From Cornus controversa (Eukaryota; Streptophyta; Magnoliopsida; Cornales; Cornaceae), in the NCBI GenBank assembly GCA_026545225.1, contig CM048846.1, forward strand, positions 12,983,975 through 13,047,974: 64,000 bases of DNA. Direction: 5' to 3'. The notes beneath the pieces are model-generated. The model made no database searches, was not told where the DNA came from, and saw only the letters and a list, made by a program, of their open reading frames with translations. Position numbers and translations under genes: made by a program. Positions within the stretch are counted from its first letter, which is position 1. Each line of letters opens with the position of its first letter. Below, piece after piece: positions 45,751 to 58,966 of this stretch.

Positions 45751-48267
45751 ATCCACTTCCCTGATAATCTTTTTCAGATACTGACTATTCATTCAACCGG
45801 GATGAAGTAAATGGCAACAAATTAAAGGGTTCAGAAACTTCAATCTGTAAGCGATCTTTCATCATGTTAATTATTGTTTCATTAGTTTCTTAAATTTACT
45901 AAATGTATTCTCTGATCTGATATTTCCAATTGCACTTTTTTGTGTGTAATGTGTATAGTATATGATTCCAACCAAGCTTCAAAGAGACTAATAACATCTG
46001 ACAAAACAAGAGCAATCTTCCACAGCTTTATAGACAAAATGAGAGTTGAGAGATACAGATTCATTTTTACCTTCTTTTTTTCATAGGGGATGCTATGCAC
46101 CTTTTGTCTTCTCACTTCTCAGGCATTTTTGTGGCTTTGTTACTCGGATTCAGAAAGAAGAGAGATGGTGGAAGTATTAAAGACTTAACACCATCTTTAA
46201 TAAAGAGAGCATACATGCCAGACAGCAGAGTACTCATACTAACTTGAACCAAGAATGGGCAAATCCCATAAGAGACTATGGAATCAAGTTTGCCGCATGG
46301 AAGCCACTGAGAAATCTGAATTGTAGATTAGATATCAGACACAGACTTTCAGTGGCATTTATCAACCAAATAACGATATGAGCAAAGCATGCCATGCGTG
46401 CAAATTGCTGTGATAGTACCGAAAGAATAGGTGCATACCTGGAGGCCCATTCTTGTGGTATGGACAAACTTCACATTACCCTCAACAGAAAAAATTAGTC
46501 TAAGAGATCCCATTTTGCTAGTTCTTCATGGTGAGCTCCAAGCAAATGCAAGTCGGAACAGGAATTTGATTACGAGCCTAGCAAAATTATTTTCCCTCTA
46601 AAGGTTTTGCCTTACAGTGTGTATTGACTAAGTGTAGTCTAAACCACGCAAAGACGGTTAGAATCGCTTCATTGTTATCTTCCTTCTTGCCTTTATCTCA
46701 TATAAATGTGATCAGTGGTCAGCCTGATGGAAAACAATATCACAGCAAAAGAGTCCCCTTGCTAATATATGTCACTGAAAATTATTGTTTCTATCCTACT
46801 TGTAAGTAAAATAATTGAAGAATTTATAAAACAGAAGAACAAATCCTATAAAGTGCCATCCTAGCCCAAAGAAACCAGCTCTTATCATTTTGCAGCTGAT
46901 AGCTGTAACCAGCAAAGTACCTGCCACACTACAGGCAGAACTATAACGGGCATTGTCCCATATAGAGTAGTATTACCCTTTCTATGAACTTGTATGGGAA
47001 GTTTTAACTTTTATCCTCTTTCAGTTTTACTTTAATTTTTCCCTGCTGGAAAACCGGCAGATTAATTGAATTCTGCAGATAGGGAAGGGAGAGAAGGGAC
47101 ATGTCTTTCTGCTGCCAAATTTTTCATTTTCCATTTTCTTGCACTCTACTTGTTTTTCAGAGCCCCTTAAATCCACCCTAACGCTAAGTTTTTCCCTTTT
47201 TTATTTTTTCCCGAAGAACCCTGATGCCAAATTTAACTTACACTCTCCAGCATATTGCAACTTTAAAACTGACTGCTGCTACATGCCCTCTACCTGAGGC
47301 TGAGCCAACCAGATTCACATTGTAAATCTATTTCCCAACACAACAAGCTCACTTATAACAACATCCTCCATCTTTCATTCATCATTATCTCACAGCAAAA
47401 AGGTTACACAAGCTGATTGGGGTGAAAAACATGATAAGAAAATAATGCCACAAAAGTTGATCCCGAAGAATACTTTGATTCTAATATCTATGTTCTGATA
47501 GCACACCAAGCAATTACCATTATGTTCTGGTAACAATAGCAAAATCTATGTTCTAATAACTTTACATTCTGGTATTAGAATTCTGAAACTACATTGCAAA
47601 CTTTCCTGACAGAATCAGCAGTTGAGAGTAGATTTCATCACAAATCAAACTATCCAACAGGGCAACAATACCTATCAAACTTCTACAATTTTTTTTGTTT
47701 CCTATTATGAAACGATACGATCTATGTACTTCCATGATACAAAATCTAGTAATGGAAATCCTATTTAAATCTAACTTCTCATACATCAATAATCATATAT
47801 ATCCAAGGGCCCTGCTTTTATAGCTTCCTTCATTCGTATCCTTTCCTAGTCACTTTGTTTGCACCTCCTCCAATATTCTTTATTCTTCTCTCATTGTTTG
47901 TCGGCCTCCTGGATTGGATCAGGATAAACATGACACTATCTATCCCATTTATAATCACAGAATCCTTTTTCTAACTTAACATTAGAATAGAAAGACTTGA
48001 TTTCAATTCAAAACTTCCAAACTTATCTTACATCTTACCCATGTAGTTGATAGATCAGAATTCAGAACCACGTAAAATCAAAGTACTAATGTCTCAAATA
48101 AAGATGAATAACCATAACTATTCATTAATATTATCCTGAAAGAATAAAAGTGAGAATGTACTGGATAAATCAAATAAAATCATTCCCCTGGGAACTTACA
48201 TGGACTGAAAGCGTCCTCACAACAAAGGAGGAAAGCCCTAAAGGTAAAAAGGAAGAGCAAAGCGCAG

Positions 48268-49548
48268 TCAATAGGGAAGGTTTCCTTCAGGAAGATCCCA
48301 GTTGTCATCATCTACTTCCTCCCTCTTCTTAGAGCCTTCCTGCTTATCCTGTGTTGGACCTCTAAATGGCGTACGTCTGGTTATAAAAAATGATGTGATT
48401 AGTAAATAATCAATAATCTGAGGGAATCATAACAAATAAAATTTGTTGAAACTGTTACCAGGGGTTAGTACTTTGATTAACAGAAAATAATTTTCCTTCC
48501 AAATAGGCTACAGAATTACCGAAAGGAAGCCGAATATGCATTATTTGCAGCTCAGAAAGCATAGTCTAGAACTTGCAATTACAAACACCCTAAGAAATTT
48601 AAGAATTCAGCACACTGCACAAGCTTTATAATTTATCTTCAATTCATCACAATTGGGGGGAAAATAACAATTCGAGGCACGTGAATTACAAAGATTTCTA
48701 ACTACAGAGTAATGTTCAAACAAAACCAGCAGAAATGAATTCACACACTCCAAAAACATTACAAAGGGCTTTAAGAAAGAAAGAAAGAAAGAAAGAAAAA
48801 TTAAAGGGCTATTTGGATATTCCATGGAAATAAAATTGCCCCACTCGGCTTCACGTATAAGAATACTGCCAATTAACGTCCCAAAATATGCAAATACAAA
48901 GATTAACCATATCAAATTATTCTGCCGATACACATCAGTTTCTTAATTCTCGCCTAAAAGGAAGAACCCCAAAAGGCCAAAACATGTCAACCAAATTTCA
49001 AATGCATTTATCAATCAACTAGAGATAACACAAGGATAGGGCACAAAATAGTAAAAGCAGTGTGTGTGTATAGAGAGAGAGAGACCCAACCTTCTCCGAT
49101 TGCGCTTGGCGGCCTCACGAGTCTTGCGCTTCTTCTCTTCCTGCTTGTTTTCGAAGAACCTCCTTCGCTTGCATTCTTGAATAACACCAGCCCTCATGAC
49201 CTCTCTCCGAAAGCGATTGAGCAGCTTCTCTTCGGGCTCATTATCATCGACGATGACCTGAACGTTGTAGGCCGATCTAAAGAAGAGCGTGTTGGCGTAT
49301 GCCAGTGATGGGCACACAACGGACATGAGATCAGCTGAATATGAAGATGATGATACGGGATTATGATGATGAGCTTCGTTGGACATGACCAGTGGGACCA
49401 GCCCATCTCTGTTTCTTGATGGAGAAGAAGAAGAGGAGACAGAATGGGTAGAGAGATTAAGGTTTGGAGTTGTTGCTTTGGGTGGGGGAGTGGGTGGTTT
49501 TGATGGAGTGAAGAGAGATAGAAGATTGGAGATTGATGAGGAAGCCAT
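48268..49548 (-). CDS. RPS21: Plastid small-subunit ribosomal protein bS21
   Basis: Two exons, 49548-49091 and 48376-48268, joined in phase to give 188 aa; the intron is GT-AG. The first 90 residues are Ser/Thr/Pro-rich and poor in acidic residues, as expected of a chloroplast transit peptide (MASSSISNLLSLFTPSK). The S21 domain follows from about residue 95: NVQVIVDDNEPEEKLLNRFRREV, then the Arg/Lys-rich RRRFFENKQEEKKRKTREAAKRNRR helix that contacts 16S rRNA. The second exon adds an acidic tail (EEVDDDNWDLPEG). In Arabidopsis the plastid S21 is GHS1, needed for plastid translation and sugar response. Adjacent DNA gives no functional link. Confidence 0.92.
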
Positions 49549-51214
49549 TGGGTGATTTGGGAGGTTTTGGTGCTTTGGCCTGTAAATTTGTCTATGCTTT
49601 TGGATAGGGCGATTTATGCTGAGTCAGCCGTTTCAATTACTACCTGCTACCGAGTCCAACTGGTACTACTAGTGGAGTATTGAATTGTTTAAAGGGTCGG
49701 ACTGGGGATCCACCCAAATGTTTTGGGTTTGATTCATGAATTTGGATTTCTCTGTTTTCAAAATTTTCTTTTCTACAGTTACACATCCAAACTTTAAGTC
49801 ACTGAGAGTGTGGAACTGCAACAAAAACAGGAGTTAGTGCGAGAGCAAAAGCGCGAAAGGAGTAAAAATTTTTTGTCAAACAAAGAGAAGGTATGAACCA
49901 AAAGTCTGTGCTAAGAGTAAGAGCGACATTTATTTAAAGAATAATATAACTCATATCAAAGAAAAATAGTCTAATAATTTTTGTTGATAATTACAAGAAT
50001 ATTGGTTTCTATTTGGACCAAATATTGATACCATGTCTACCTCTTTACCATTAGTTACCTTTGTTTTTTCAATGAAAGAGGGTCTCCTCCCCTCTCAATT
50101 TTAGTGATTTAAAAATTGAAGATACTATAAAAATAAAAAAATAAAAAGGAATTGGATTGAATTATTAAAAAAAAAGAAAAAAAGGTTGGATTCTCATAAA
50201 ATCAGATTGTCTGTAAATTAAATAACAAAATAATTAATTACGATTTAGTAGTGTTAACAAGAAGGGTTAACCCAATTCTTCAAGAGTTTACTTTATTTGT
50301 ATCTATTTATTACCATTTATATATACAATTGTCATATTTGATAAGAGTTATTTAGGTTTTTCAGATAATAAAATATGTTATCAATCGCTAGCTAATTTTT
50401 CTTTTATACGAACAAGTGCCTGTGAGGGTTATTAATCTTTCAACCTTATATCTTGGAACGTGAGAAAATACTAGTGAATTACAACTTTTGATACGTGTGA
50501 TAATTCATATTGAAATTATGAAACATCCGGTTTAAGTGAGATATTCCTGCTGAAGTGTGAGGTGAGAATAGTGGGCCAGTTGGTGTCATTGAATACAGTC
50601 CACGATTAATAAAGGCCCAGTCCAGACTCCAGAGATTCACGAGGTTCGAAATTATAGAGCCCAACTTAAAATACATTTGACCGTTAGTTATGTTCGTTGG
50701 TTGACATTAGTAACACTAGAGTTTGAATTGGAACTCAACGCCTTTAATTGGCGGTGTCTCACTCCACCTCTAAAATATATCATTTATTATGTACCCTTTA
50801 GTTTTAGCTTGAAAAATGAATATTGTTGCCATGGAGCTTGATTTGATCATTTAAAGCTAAAGAACAAAAATTAATCATTTAGAAGATCCACATTTAATTT
50901 GTGATAGATTTTCTTCTTTAGAATGTATTGATTTTTCAGCAAATGGATATCCTAAAAAGGATATTTAGACCCGTTCTAGTTGCAATAAAAATTAAAGATG
51001 CACAAATGCTTATTCTGTGTTATTTATTGGCAAAAAAACTGTGAAAATAGAATTTTCCATTTTTCATATACCTATTTATGTGTGTGTGTATGTGAAAAAT
51101 GCTTGTCATCATAGCCTTTCCAATTGCCACACACAGACACACACACCTATATATGCATCATCAGTCACTGTGAGATGAACCAAACTGATAATTAATACGA
51201 ATATAACACCCTTC

Positions 51215-51216
<2 letters not shown>

Positions 51217-51259
<43 letters not shown>
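51217..51259. repeat. TA microsatellite
   Basis: Uninterrupted TA run of about 43 bp; similar runs follow at 51819-51840 and 51853-51891. Confidence 0.95.
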
Positions 51260-51261
<2 letters not shown>

Positions 51262-51850
51262 ATCACATATATAATCAGAATTAACGTGAATGAGATATAC
51301 CTACCAATCGAAATCAATGTCAACATTTTATCATATTTTCCATATTAGGAAGTAGCGGATTCGATGATACTACTGTAATAGAGTACTGTATTAGTGTATT
51401 TATGTTCGTCTATTTAGATGAGTGAGATGCACGAAATCATCTTGTGTATCCAGTCACAATCTTCCACCTTAATTGCTGGGAGATAGCTATGATTAAAAGT
51501 CTGATTAGGTAGGTAATATTACTTTCCCAATATATATATATATATATAGATTCCGTACATCTCGCTCACATAAACATGGTACTTTTGAAGGAAGCCTGAA
51601 AATGTGACTTGATGGCATCATTTTCTTGTGATAGGATCAATTTCTTGGAAAGCTACAGCTAGATGATGGATGTATATATGCCTTCACTCACTATAAATCA
51701 TATACAAAACAAAATGTTGCAGTCACATCTCAGAGCCACATTCAGTGTGTGTCCTTAAGCATGTTTAAAGGTCCCTTACATGAACAAGTTGCTTGCAGTC
51801 TCCAATGCGCACACATATTATATATATATATATATATATAAACACACTTA

Positions 51851-51897
<47 letters not shown>

Positions 51898-52579
51898 CCA
51901 AAGCATGGTCAGTTCCCTTCCTAATATATAGTTATAGTATACCAAAGTTCTTGAGACTTCCTTGACAGATGGGATGGAACCATGCATAGAAAAGTGACTA
52001 GTTTAGGTAAATGAGACCTTTTATGATTAGTTTAATGAACTCTCTGCAGCTCCAATAAGGATTGATGTAGTTTTTTAAACTTATTAAAAGAATATTTAGT
52101 GTACGTGGTCATTGTGTGTTAAGCCTAAGGCTATATGGATCAGCATCAACTTCCCAAATCTGTGGGCTTGCTTTAAAATCCATGCTTAATTAATAAATAA
52201 CCTTTTTCTATAGATTACAGTTTCAATTTGATTAAGATATATACTCCATCTGATCATAGAAATGCTGAACCTACACATAGTGACAATGAAACTTGGATTA
52301 CAGCAATATATATATATATATATAAAGCAAATGGGAAAGGCAAATCCACCACACTAATCAGTGGAGAGACAGCACATAAGTAGCTTTGAATAAAGAATAA
52401 TTAGGGAGCGAAGGAACACTAAAAGAGAATGGCTTATCCAATGGACTTCCATTTTCTAGGGTTACGGCGTGTCATTGTCTCATCAATTGGTTAATATTAT
52501 ATTAATTCGAGGGGATTTGTTAAATACTGACTTTATGATGTTCTGAATAGGAGAGATGTGATGGCCCTATAACTTGTTT

Positions 52580-52580
<1 letters not shown>

Positions 52581-52615
<35 letters not shown>

Positions 52616-52617
52616 AT
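52581..52617. repeat. (CT)n(AT)n microsatellite
   Basis: CT run joined to a short TATATA run. Confidence 0.92.
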
Positions 52618-53000
52618 GTTTCTTCTTAATTCACCAGTACCTGACTACCTGTTCATCTTATTCACTTGTCCATTGAAGCTGTTTGTTCTTTCGAAAAAAA
52701 TTTCCTCAATTAACATTTTCTCTCTCTACACAAACACTAGATTACGAGTGTATAAATAAGCAATTTAACCCCAATTAGTTTTTACTTTTTAGATTAATGT
52801 TTGAGAAGTGTTACCCGCAATCGTTTAAGTGAGTGTTCTTGTACAGTCGCTTCACTAATTGGTGAAAATCAATTACAAAAATTAAATATTTTCCGTAAGA
52901 GATATCTTACTTTTTCATCCATTAAAGTACTTATATTGGTGTCATCAACAAACAAATAAACTATTTATAAAAAAAATATGATAAGTATATAAAAGAAGCT

Positions 53001-53385
53001 TTAATTCAATTAACCATAATTACAAAAATTTTAAAATTATATAGGAAATGATTATATAAGTATATAGATTATTAAAAATATTTAAAAGCAGGAAAATATA
53101 AAAAATATATTAATAAAAATATTTTAATACTTTAAAAATATGTTCTTTAATTCAATTAACCATAATTACAAAATTTTAAAAATTATATAGGAAATTATTA
53201 TAATAAGTATATAGATTATTAAAAATATTTAAAAGCAGAAAAACATAAAAAAATATTAATAAAAATATTTTAATACTTTAAAAATATGTTCTTTAATTCA
53301 ATTAACCATGATTACAAAATTTTAAAAATTATATAGGAAATGATTATAATAAGTATATAGATTATTAAAAATATTTTAATACTTT
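53001..53385. repeat. Tandem repeat, 146-bp period, about 2.6 copies
   Basis: Units start at 53001, 53147 and 53293 with TTAATTCAATTAACCAT; the third is cut short near 53385. Copies are highly similar and very AT-rich, with AAAATATTTTAATAC-type blocks. Confidence 0.92.
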
Positions 53386-53540
53386 ATGTTTATTATTTTT
53401 GTTTGTTGATGGCATCAATGTAAATATTTTAGAGTTAGAATAGTATATTGATCGATAAAAAAGTATAATATTTATTTAAAAAATATATTTAACTTCTAAA
53501 ATGAGAATGCAAGAACGATCGGTTAAACTACTTTATCCAG

Positions 53541-53668
53541 CACTCCTCTTAATGTTTTTGTAGGGTTGTGTTTTGCGGACTATTCATTTACTTTAGAAAG
53601 AAAGCACTCCTCTTAATGTTTTTGTAGGTTTGTGTTTTGCGGACTATTCATTTACTTTAGGAAGAAAA
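53541..53668. repeat. 64-bp tandem duplication
   Basis: Two copies starting CACTCCTCTTAATG (53541 and 53605), nearly identical. Confidence 0.92.
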
Positions 53669-55131
53669 GCTTAATTAAAATATATGATAGGTAGACTTTT
53701 GAGTTTTGGCCGAGAATTGGATAATTCCAAATTTGAAGGCGCGTGGACACACTTCTAGTCGCTCGCTTAAAAATTAATCTGAATGCCAAATGTTAGGTTG
53801 CGTATTACTTATTATGTCTACTGTATACAAAAATAAAAAATAAAATAAAAAGGATTTTATGATAAATTTTATGCAGCATCTAGAAGCATAAACACGAAAT
53901 CACACGACAAACATGGTAACACTAAAAATTATAAAAAAATAGGACACAAACACTGTAAGGATACAATTATAAAATAATAATATAATATATTAATATATAT
54001 TTATTATTCAATAAAAAAAAAATACATTATAGAAATACTTTAATTTATCATCAAACAATCAAGAATTAAACAAACTTATAAATAAAAATAGACAAATAGA
54101 TATAAATAGATTAAAGAACTAGACTTATTCAATTATGATTCTTCAATTTTTATTCATTTTTTAATTCTCTACATATATTTAGTTCAAAATGTTCATCATA
54201 ACTCAGTCGCATATAAATTCTTTTTGAAATACTTAAACATACATCATCGTTACAAAGTGTCCGACACGTGTTTGAAAAGTGTCAAAAAAATATATATTTC
54301 AGAACACTTCTACAAAGTATCTAACATCACTACCCCTCGATGAAGTGTTTGTACTTTACAATGGAACATAGTTTACAGTAGTTTTTCCAAGGTTTATTAT
54401 TTACATTCTTTTCCATCCAATATTCCAGATTAACCAAAAAAATAAAATTTATTGGGCCTTTTGAAAATAGTTCGGTAAAAATCAATTATGAAACTGACAA
54501 TTCTAGAGATTCGGCTGATTTTGTTGTGACTGACAAACATGTTTTTTTTTTTCAATGGCAAAAGAAAAGTTTTAAATATTGGCCTTTGCTAAGAATGGCC
54601 GAGACTTGTACAACTTCACCCAATTACAACTTATGTTATTAATAATGCTAGTATTTATTTAATCAATTCTTACCACTCCACCGAACTTTATCTTCTACTA
54701 TTATTGGGATGAGATTTTTATTTAATCAACACAAAAAACCTTCGTTAGTCATTATTATAGACTTCAAGCATAATAAAAATGATCATAGCATTTAGTAAAA
54801 AATATGATCATAAAATCATATATAAACAAATTGTTTTATACATACACAAAAGCAAATCATCATCATCCTTGCCTTTTTTTTTTTTTCAAATTAGTGCAAT
54901 CCACAACATAGAGCCTCTTTCTCCATTCTATTCTACTATACATTATGTCTCCTCTAATATTTAATATTTTAAAATTATTTTTAATTACTTAATTACAGGT
55001 AAGTTTTGGTCATCGCTTTCTCTTACCTTATATGCAAGTTACTCTTTTCTTTCTAACAAACACATCAACGAGTCTATGTTTTATGTGTTCATACCACTCA
55101 AGTCTTCTTTTTTTTTCTTTTTTTGTCACTA

Positions 55132-55917
55132 ATATTACGTTTGGTATACAGGAATGGAATGAAATGCTAATTTCAATCATTACTTTGTTTGGTATGGATT
55201 TTAAAGTGAGAATAGTCATTCCTTAGAATGAAAATTCATTCCATAGTTAAACCTATGAAATGGACATTCGATTCCCAATAATTTTTTTAAAAAAATCATA
55301 TTACCAAAACCCTTCACATCCACCACCATTACCACCACCGCCACCGCCACCGCCACATTGCCACCTTCCTACTCCACCACACCACTGTCGCCACCGTCGC
55401 TATTGCCACATCACATCACCACCACCGCCATTGCCACCACCACCTTCCTCCACCACCACCTCCACCTCCACCGCCACCTCGACCACACCACTAGCACCAC
55501 CTCCACATCACCACCACTAGCCCCACCGCACCACCTCCACCGCCACTCCCATTCCACCACCTCCACATCACCACCTTCCTCCACCACCACATCGCCACCT
55601 TCCTCCACCTCCATATCGTTGCCACCCCTTCCACCTCCACTACCACCACCTCTATGTCGCCACCTTTCTCTACCTCCACCTCCACACCGTTGCCACCACC
55701 TCCACATCGCCACCTTCTTCCATCACCACACATTTGTTGGTTTAATTTATTTGTTACTAGGAGGGGTATTTTGAAGAATTTGATTTAAAATTTATTTCAT
55801 TCCTATCTCATTTCATTTTTGCAACCAAATAATAAAATGAGAGTGATCATTCCATTCTCATTCTCATTCCATTCCCGACTGCATTCTATTCCATTCCTGC
55901 GTACCAAACACAACATA
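55132..55917. mobile_element. Harbinger-like MITE copy carrying a CCACCA-rich array
   Basis: The left end ATATTACGTTTGGTATACAG and the reverse-complemented right end ATGTTGTGTTTGGTACGCAG form inverted termini related to those of the element at 27791-28158. The same GGAATGGAATG/CATTCCATT subterminal motifs are present. The interior at 55314-55730 is a degenerate CCACCN array found in no other part of the window. Exact borders and target duplication are uncertain. Confidence 0.72.
55314..55730. repeat. CCACCN minisatellite-like array
   Basis: About 400 bp composed almost only of CCA/CAC/CTC triplets, nearly free of G on the plus strand. The long Pro/His/Thr or Gly/Trp/Val frames across it are products of the repeat, not genes. 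Confidence 0.9.
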
Positions 55918-57839
55918 ATAGACTTTATTCCTAAAATCTCCCTTACGCTTTGATTGGTAACTTTATCTCCATCCCAACGTCCTCATTTTAGTGAATGTGT
56001 TATTCTTGTTTTTTTAACAAAAAAAAAAAAAAAAAAGCCGAACATTCTGTCCCATATAATATAGTTAGCCTAATGACATTCATATAAAAGTTTCCTTTTA
56101 ACTAGTTTTGTATTTTTTAATCACATACCACTAGTTTGTCTCTATTTAGCCCAACCTCCTTCAATAATATTATCATTATCTATTTCTCCATTTTATTGTA
56201 TTACTGAAAATAATAATGATAGAGACATTGAAATTTTTCACCGAATTGAGAACCGAATCACTCTTATTCTTTAGATAGTGCAAGTGGGATCCAAACATTT
56301 ATTATACTTTCACAATCCAATAAATAGGAAGCATATTCACTATTTAATTGGTGATAAAATTTCACTGTTTAAATCATTTTCCTACTTTAAATGATGATTT
56401 TTAGTGACCCTTTTGTTTCTAGTACTGTATTTCGCCAAGTTTCTAATTTTATATTCTAAGTTTTTCTTAGAGGTATCCATCAACACTTTGTCATCCGCAA
56501 ATAACATGCACCGTGAGAACATATTTTTTATAATTTAATTTTGTTTTTATTTTCTATTTAAAAATTTTCACATGTTATGAATTTTCATTTATTTCATAAT
56601 TAAATTTATTTTTATTCATTGTTTTTTTAAAAAAGTAAATATAATTACTAAGTATGTTTTATAACGACAACGAGACTTCATGAATATGTCATTATTTATT
56701 TTAAATGGTATTCAAAAATTATTAAAAGTTAATTTTTATTAAATTACGTGTTACAAATTTGTGTATCGAGCATTTTGTGCCATACCTGAGATATCGTAAT
56801 AATTCTTTCACTCGAGAAATTAAGAAAATATTTTGAACTAAAACAAACTCATAAAGTAAAACAAAATATACATTATACAAGCACTTGTGAGTACGTTATT
56901 ATGTAGTAAAGTAGTCAAAATTAGATTGCCTGATATAACCTTGAATGACAACCAACTTCTTTTTCCTTTTAGATTAATGCAAGTGGATACACTTGTGGTA
57001 TCACAACACATCAATTATATATGGATGAGAATGAAGTAGATTTTTCAGATGTGCTTGGGTAACTTTTCGGTTTGGTATGCCTAAAAAAATATGAGCACCA
57101 TCAAGAGATATTACATCAAAACATGAGGCACAAAGATAAGAAAAATCCAAATTTCATAAGTAAACTCCTATAAATTTCAAGTATGCCTGCAAATGCAAAC
57201 AAAATTTGAACTTTATCAGCAAATGAGTTATGAGTCATTCTACATAGAATATGTCTATTCACTAAATCAAATTAAAAACATATTTAAACAAGTACATATG
57301 AATTAAATAGTTGATAATGACAACTTAAAAAAGTGACTAGTGAAACAGTTCATCTCATTTAAAAAACCTCAAAATTAAAAACCATTGGCACATGCATTTG
57401 CCATACAATTCAAAAATTAGTTCATTCTTTATTTATTTATTTTTGAACAGTAAAAAAAGCATTTCACTAAAGGAAAATAAGAGACTATATTTTTGTGATA
57501 AGAGATGATCGACGACCAATAATTTATCTAGACAGTGGTGCTTTGCAATAAATTCGATTTTCTTCCAGACAATGATCTGTTGGATTTTCTTTAGTCACGC
57601 ACAACATTCATTCAGTTGCACAGGAATCAAACGGAGTTTAACGTGGGTTGGAATAAGAGATTGAAGGGCATTTTGGACTTAAATAATAATTTTCAATTCA
57701 TATGTAATTATTTTGTTTAATTCAACCAAAGTGAAAAATAAAATTTTAAAATTAACCACTTTGTAATTTAGGCCTCTTAACTTTATTTAAGTGTAGTTTT
57801 CCAATAAACCTTTTACATTATTTGGAAAAACATTTTTTG

Positions 57840-58966
57840 GTTTGAAAATATATCTAAATTTTGGGAGGTCTTTAAATGATAATGTAGTTGTTCTTGAGAG
57901 TATGGGTCGAAGGAAGATGACTGACAACATCATATATAAAGTTTGTGGTGAGGAACCTGAAACAGTAAGCCATCTCTTTTGCAAGTGTCTTAGAGCAAAG
58001 CAGGTTTGACAACTTTCTATACTTCGATTGGATTGTGAGGAAGTGGGTCATGGTCAATGAGATAGTTGGTGGAGATCAAAGATGGAAATATGGAAGGAGG
58101 CTGCTGAAGAGTATGGTTGGTTTTTTGTGTTGGCGATTTGGAAAGCAAGGAATGCTTGGATTTTTGAAAATAAATGGTGGGAACTTGTTGAAATTGTGAG
58201 GATTGGTGAGGCCCAATGTTTGAAATTTTTTTAGTGTTGTTGATAAACCTTTTGTTGATCAGAGGTCTAGGTGGTTTGTTTGTAATATTCATAGAACCCA
58301 TGTTGTGTGGCAAGCTCCTCCAATTGATTTGCTTAAAGTTAACACTGATGCATCTCTTTCCAAGGAGGCAGGTGAAGCTGGGTGCGGTATGGTATTGTGT
58401 GATCATTTGGGTAAAGTTGTTTGTTTGGCTTCTTTTTTCTTTACAAAGTTTTTGATCCGATAGTGGCAGAAGGTTTAGTGATTTGTAAAGCTGTGGAATT
58501 AGTTATTCAATGGGGTTATAGCAGAATTTTATTTGAATCTGATGCAGAAGTAATTGTTAAGGTTGTGAAGAATGAAAAGTCTTCATCTCTCCTCATTAGT
58601 CCAAAGGTTGACGACATTAGAGAATGGTTCCATCAATACTATGGTTTTCAATTTTATTTGAATTTGATGCAGAGGTAATTGTTAAGGCTGTGAAGAATGA
58701 AAGATCTTCATCTCTCCTCATTAGTCCAGTGGTTGATGACATTAGAGAATGGTTCCATCAATACTATGGTTTTCAATTGGATTTTGTGCCTAGAGAGGGG
58801 AATGAGGTGGCTCATGTGCTTGCTTGTCAAGCTTTGAAATATAAGAATGGTTGTTTGGGGGAAGATAATTTCCCTAATTATGTTTTATCTAAAGCCCGTA
58901 TGGATGTAATTTCTGATTTTTATCAATAAATTATCTTTCTTGCTAATGAAAAAAAAAAGAAAAAAG
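57840..58966 (+). mobile_element. LINE relic: zinc knuckle and RNase H domain, with internal 125-bp duplication
   Basis: Plus-strand fragments of plant LINE ORF2. A zf-RVT-like Cys/His motif (CGEEPETVSHLFCKC) lies near 57945-57990, WKARNAWIFENKWW near 58140, and RNase H pieces from about 58330 (LLKVNTDASLSKEAG..GCGMVL; AEGLVICKAVELVI; FVPREGNEVAHVLACQAL). It ends with a TAA at 58929 and an A-rich tail (58949-58966). Several frameshifts and stops, plus the 125-bp duplication (58527-58776), break the frame. Inactive. Confidence 0.85.

Larger units (their letters stand above)
43827..48267. other. Intergenic region with microsatellites and one tandem duplication
   Basis: No convincing gene. The DNA upstream of 43826 should contain the CLC promoter. 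Features seen: a TA run at 44096-44123, a 96-bp duplication at 44747-44938, and a (TA)n(GA)n tract at 45690-45749. The stretch 46100-48250 is AT-rich, with short frames that show no recognisable domain. Confidence 0.55.
49549..57780. other. Gene-poor AT-rich intergenic region
   Basis: I find no supportable gene. It holds TA microsatellites (51217-51259, 51819-51840, 51853-51891, about 52306-52324), a (CT)n(AT)n run (52581-52617), a 146-bp tandem repeat (53001-53385), a 64-bp duplication (53541-53668) and a Harbinger-like MITE (55132-55917). Poly(A) and poly(T) runs are frequent. Confidence 0.55.

Noticed and set aside
46276..46467. Short minus-strand frame between the CLC and S21 genes
   Set aside because: No domain and no convincing splice partners; length is within chance expectation for this composition.
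55260..55774. Overlapping Pro/His-rich and Gly/Trp-rich frames on both strands
   Set aside because: They arise from the CCACCN array, which stays open in several frames.
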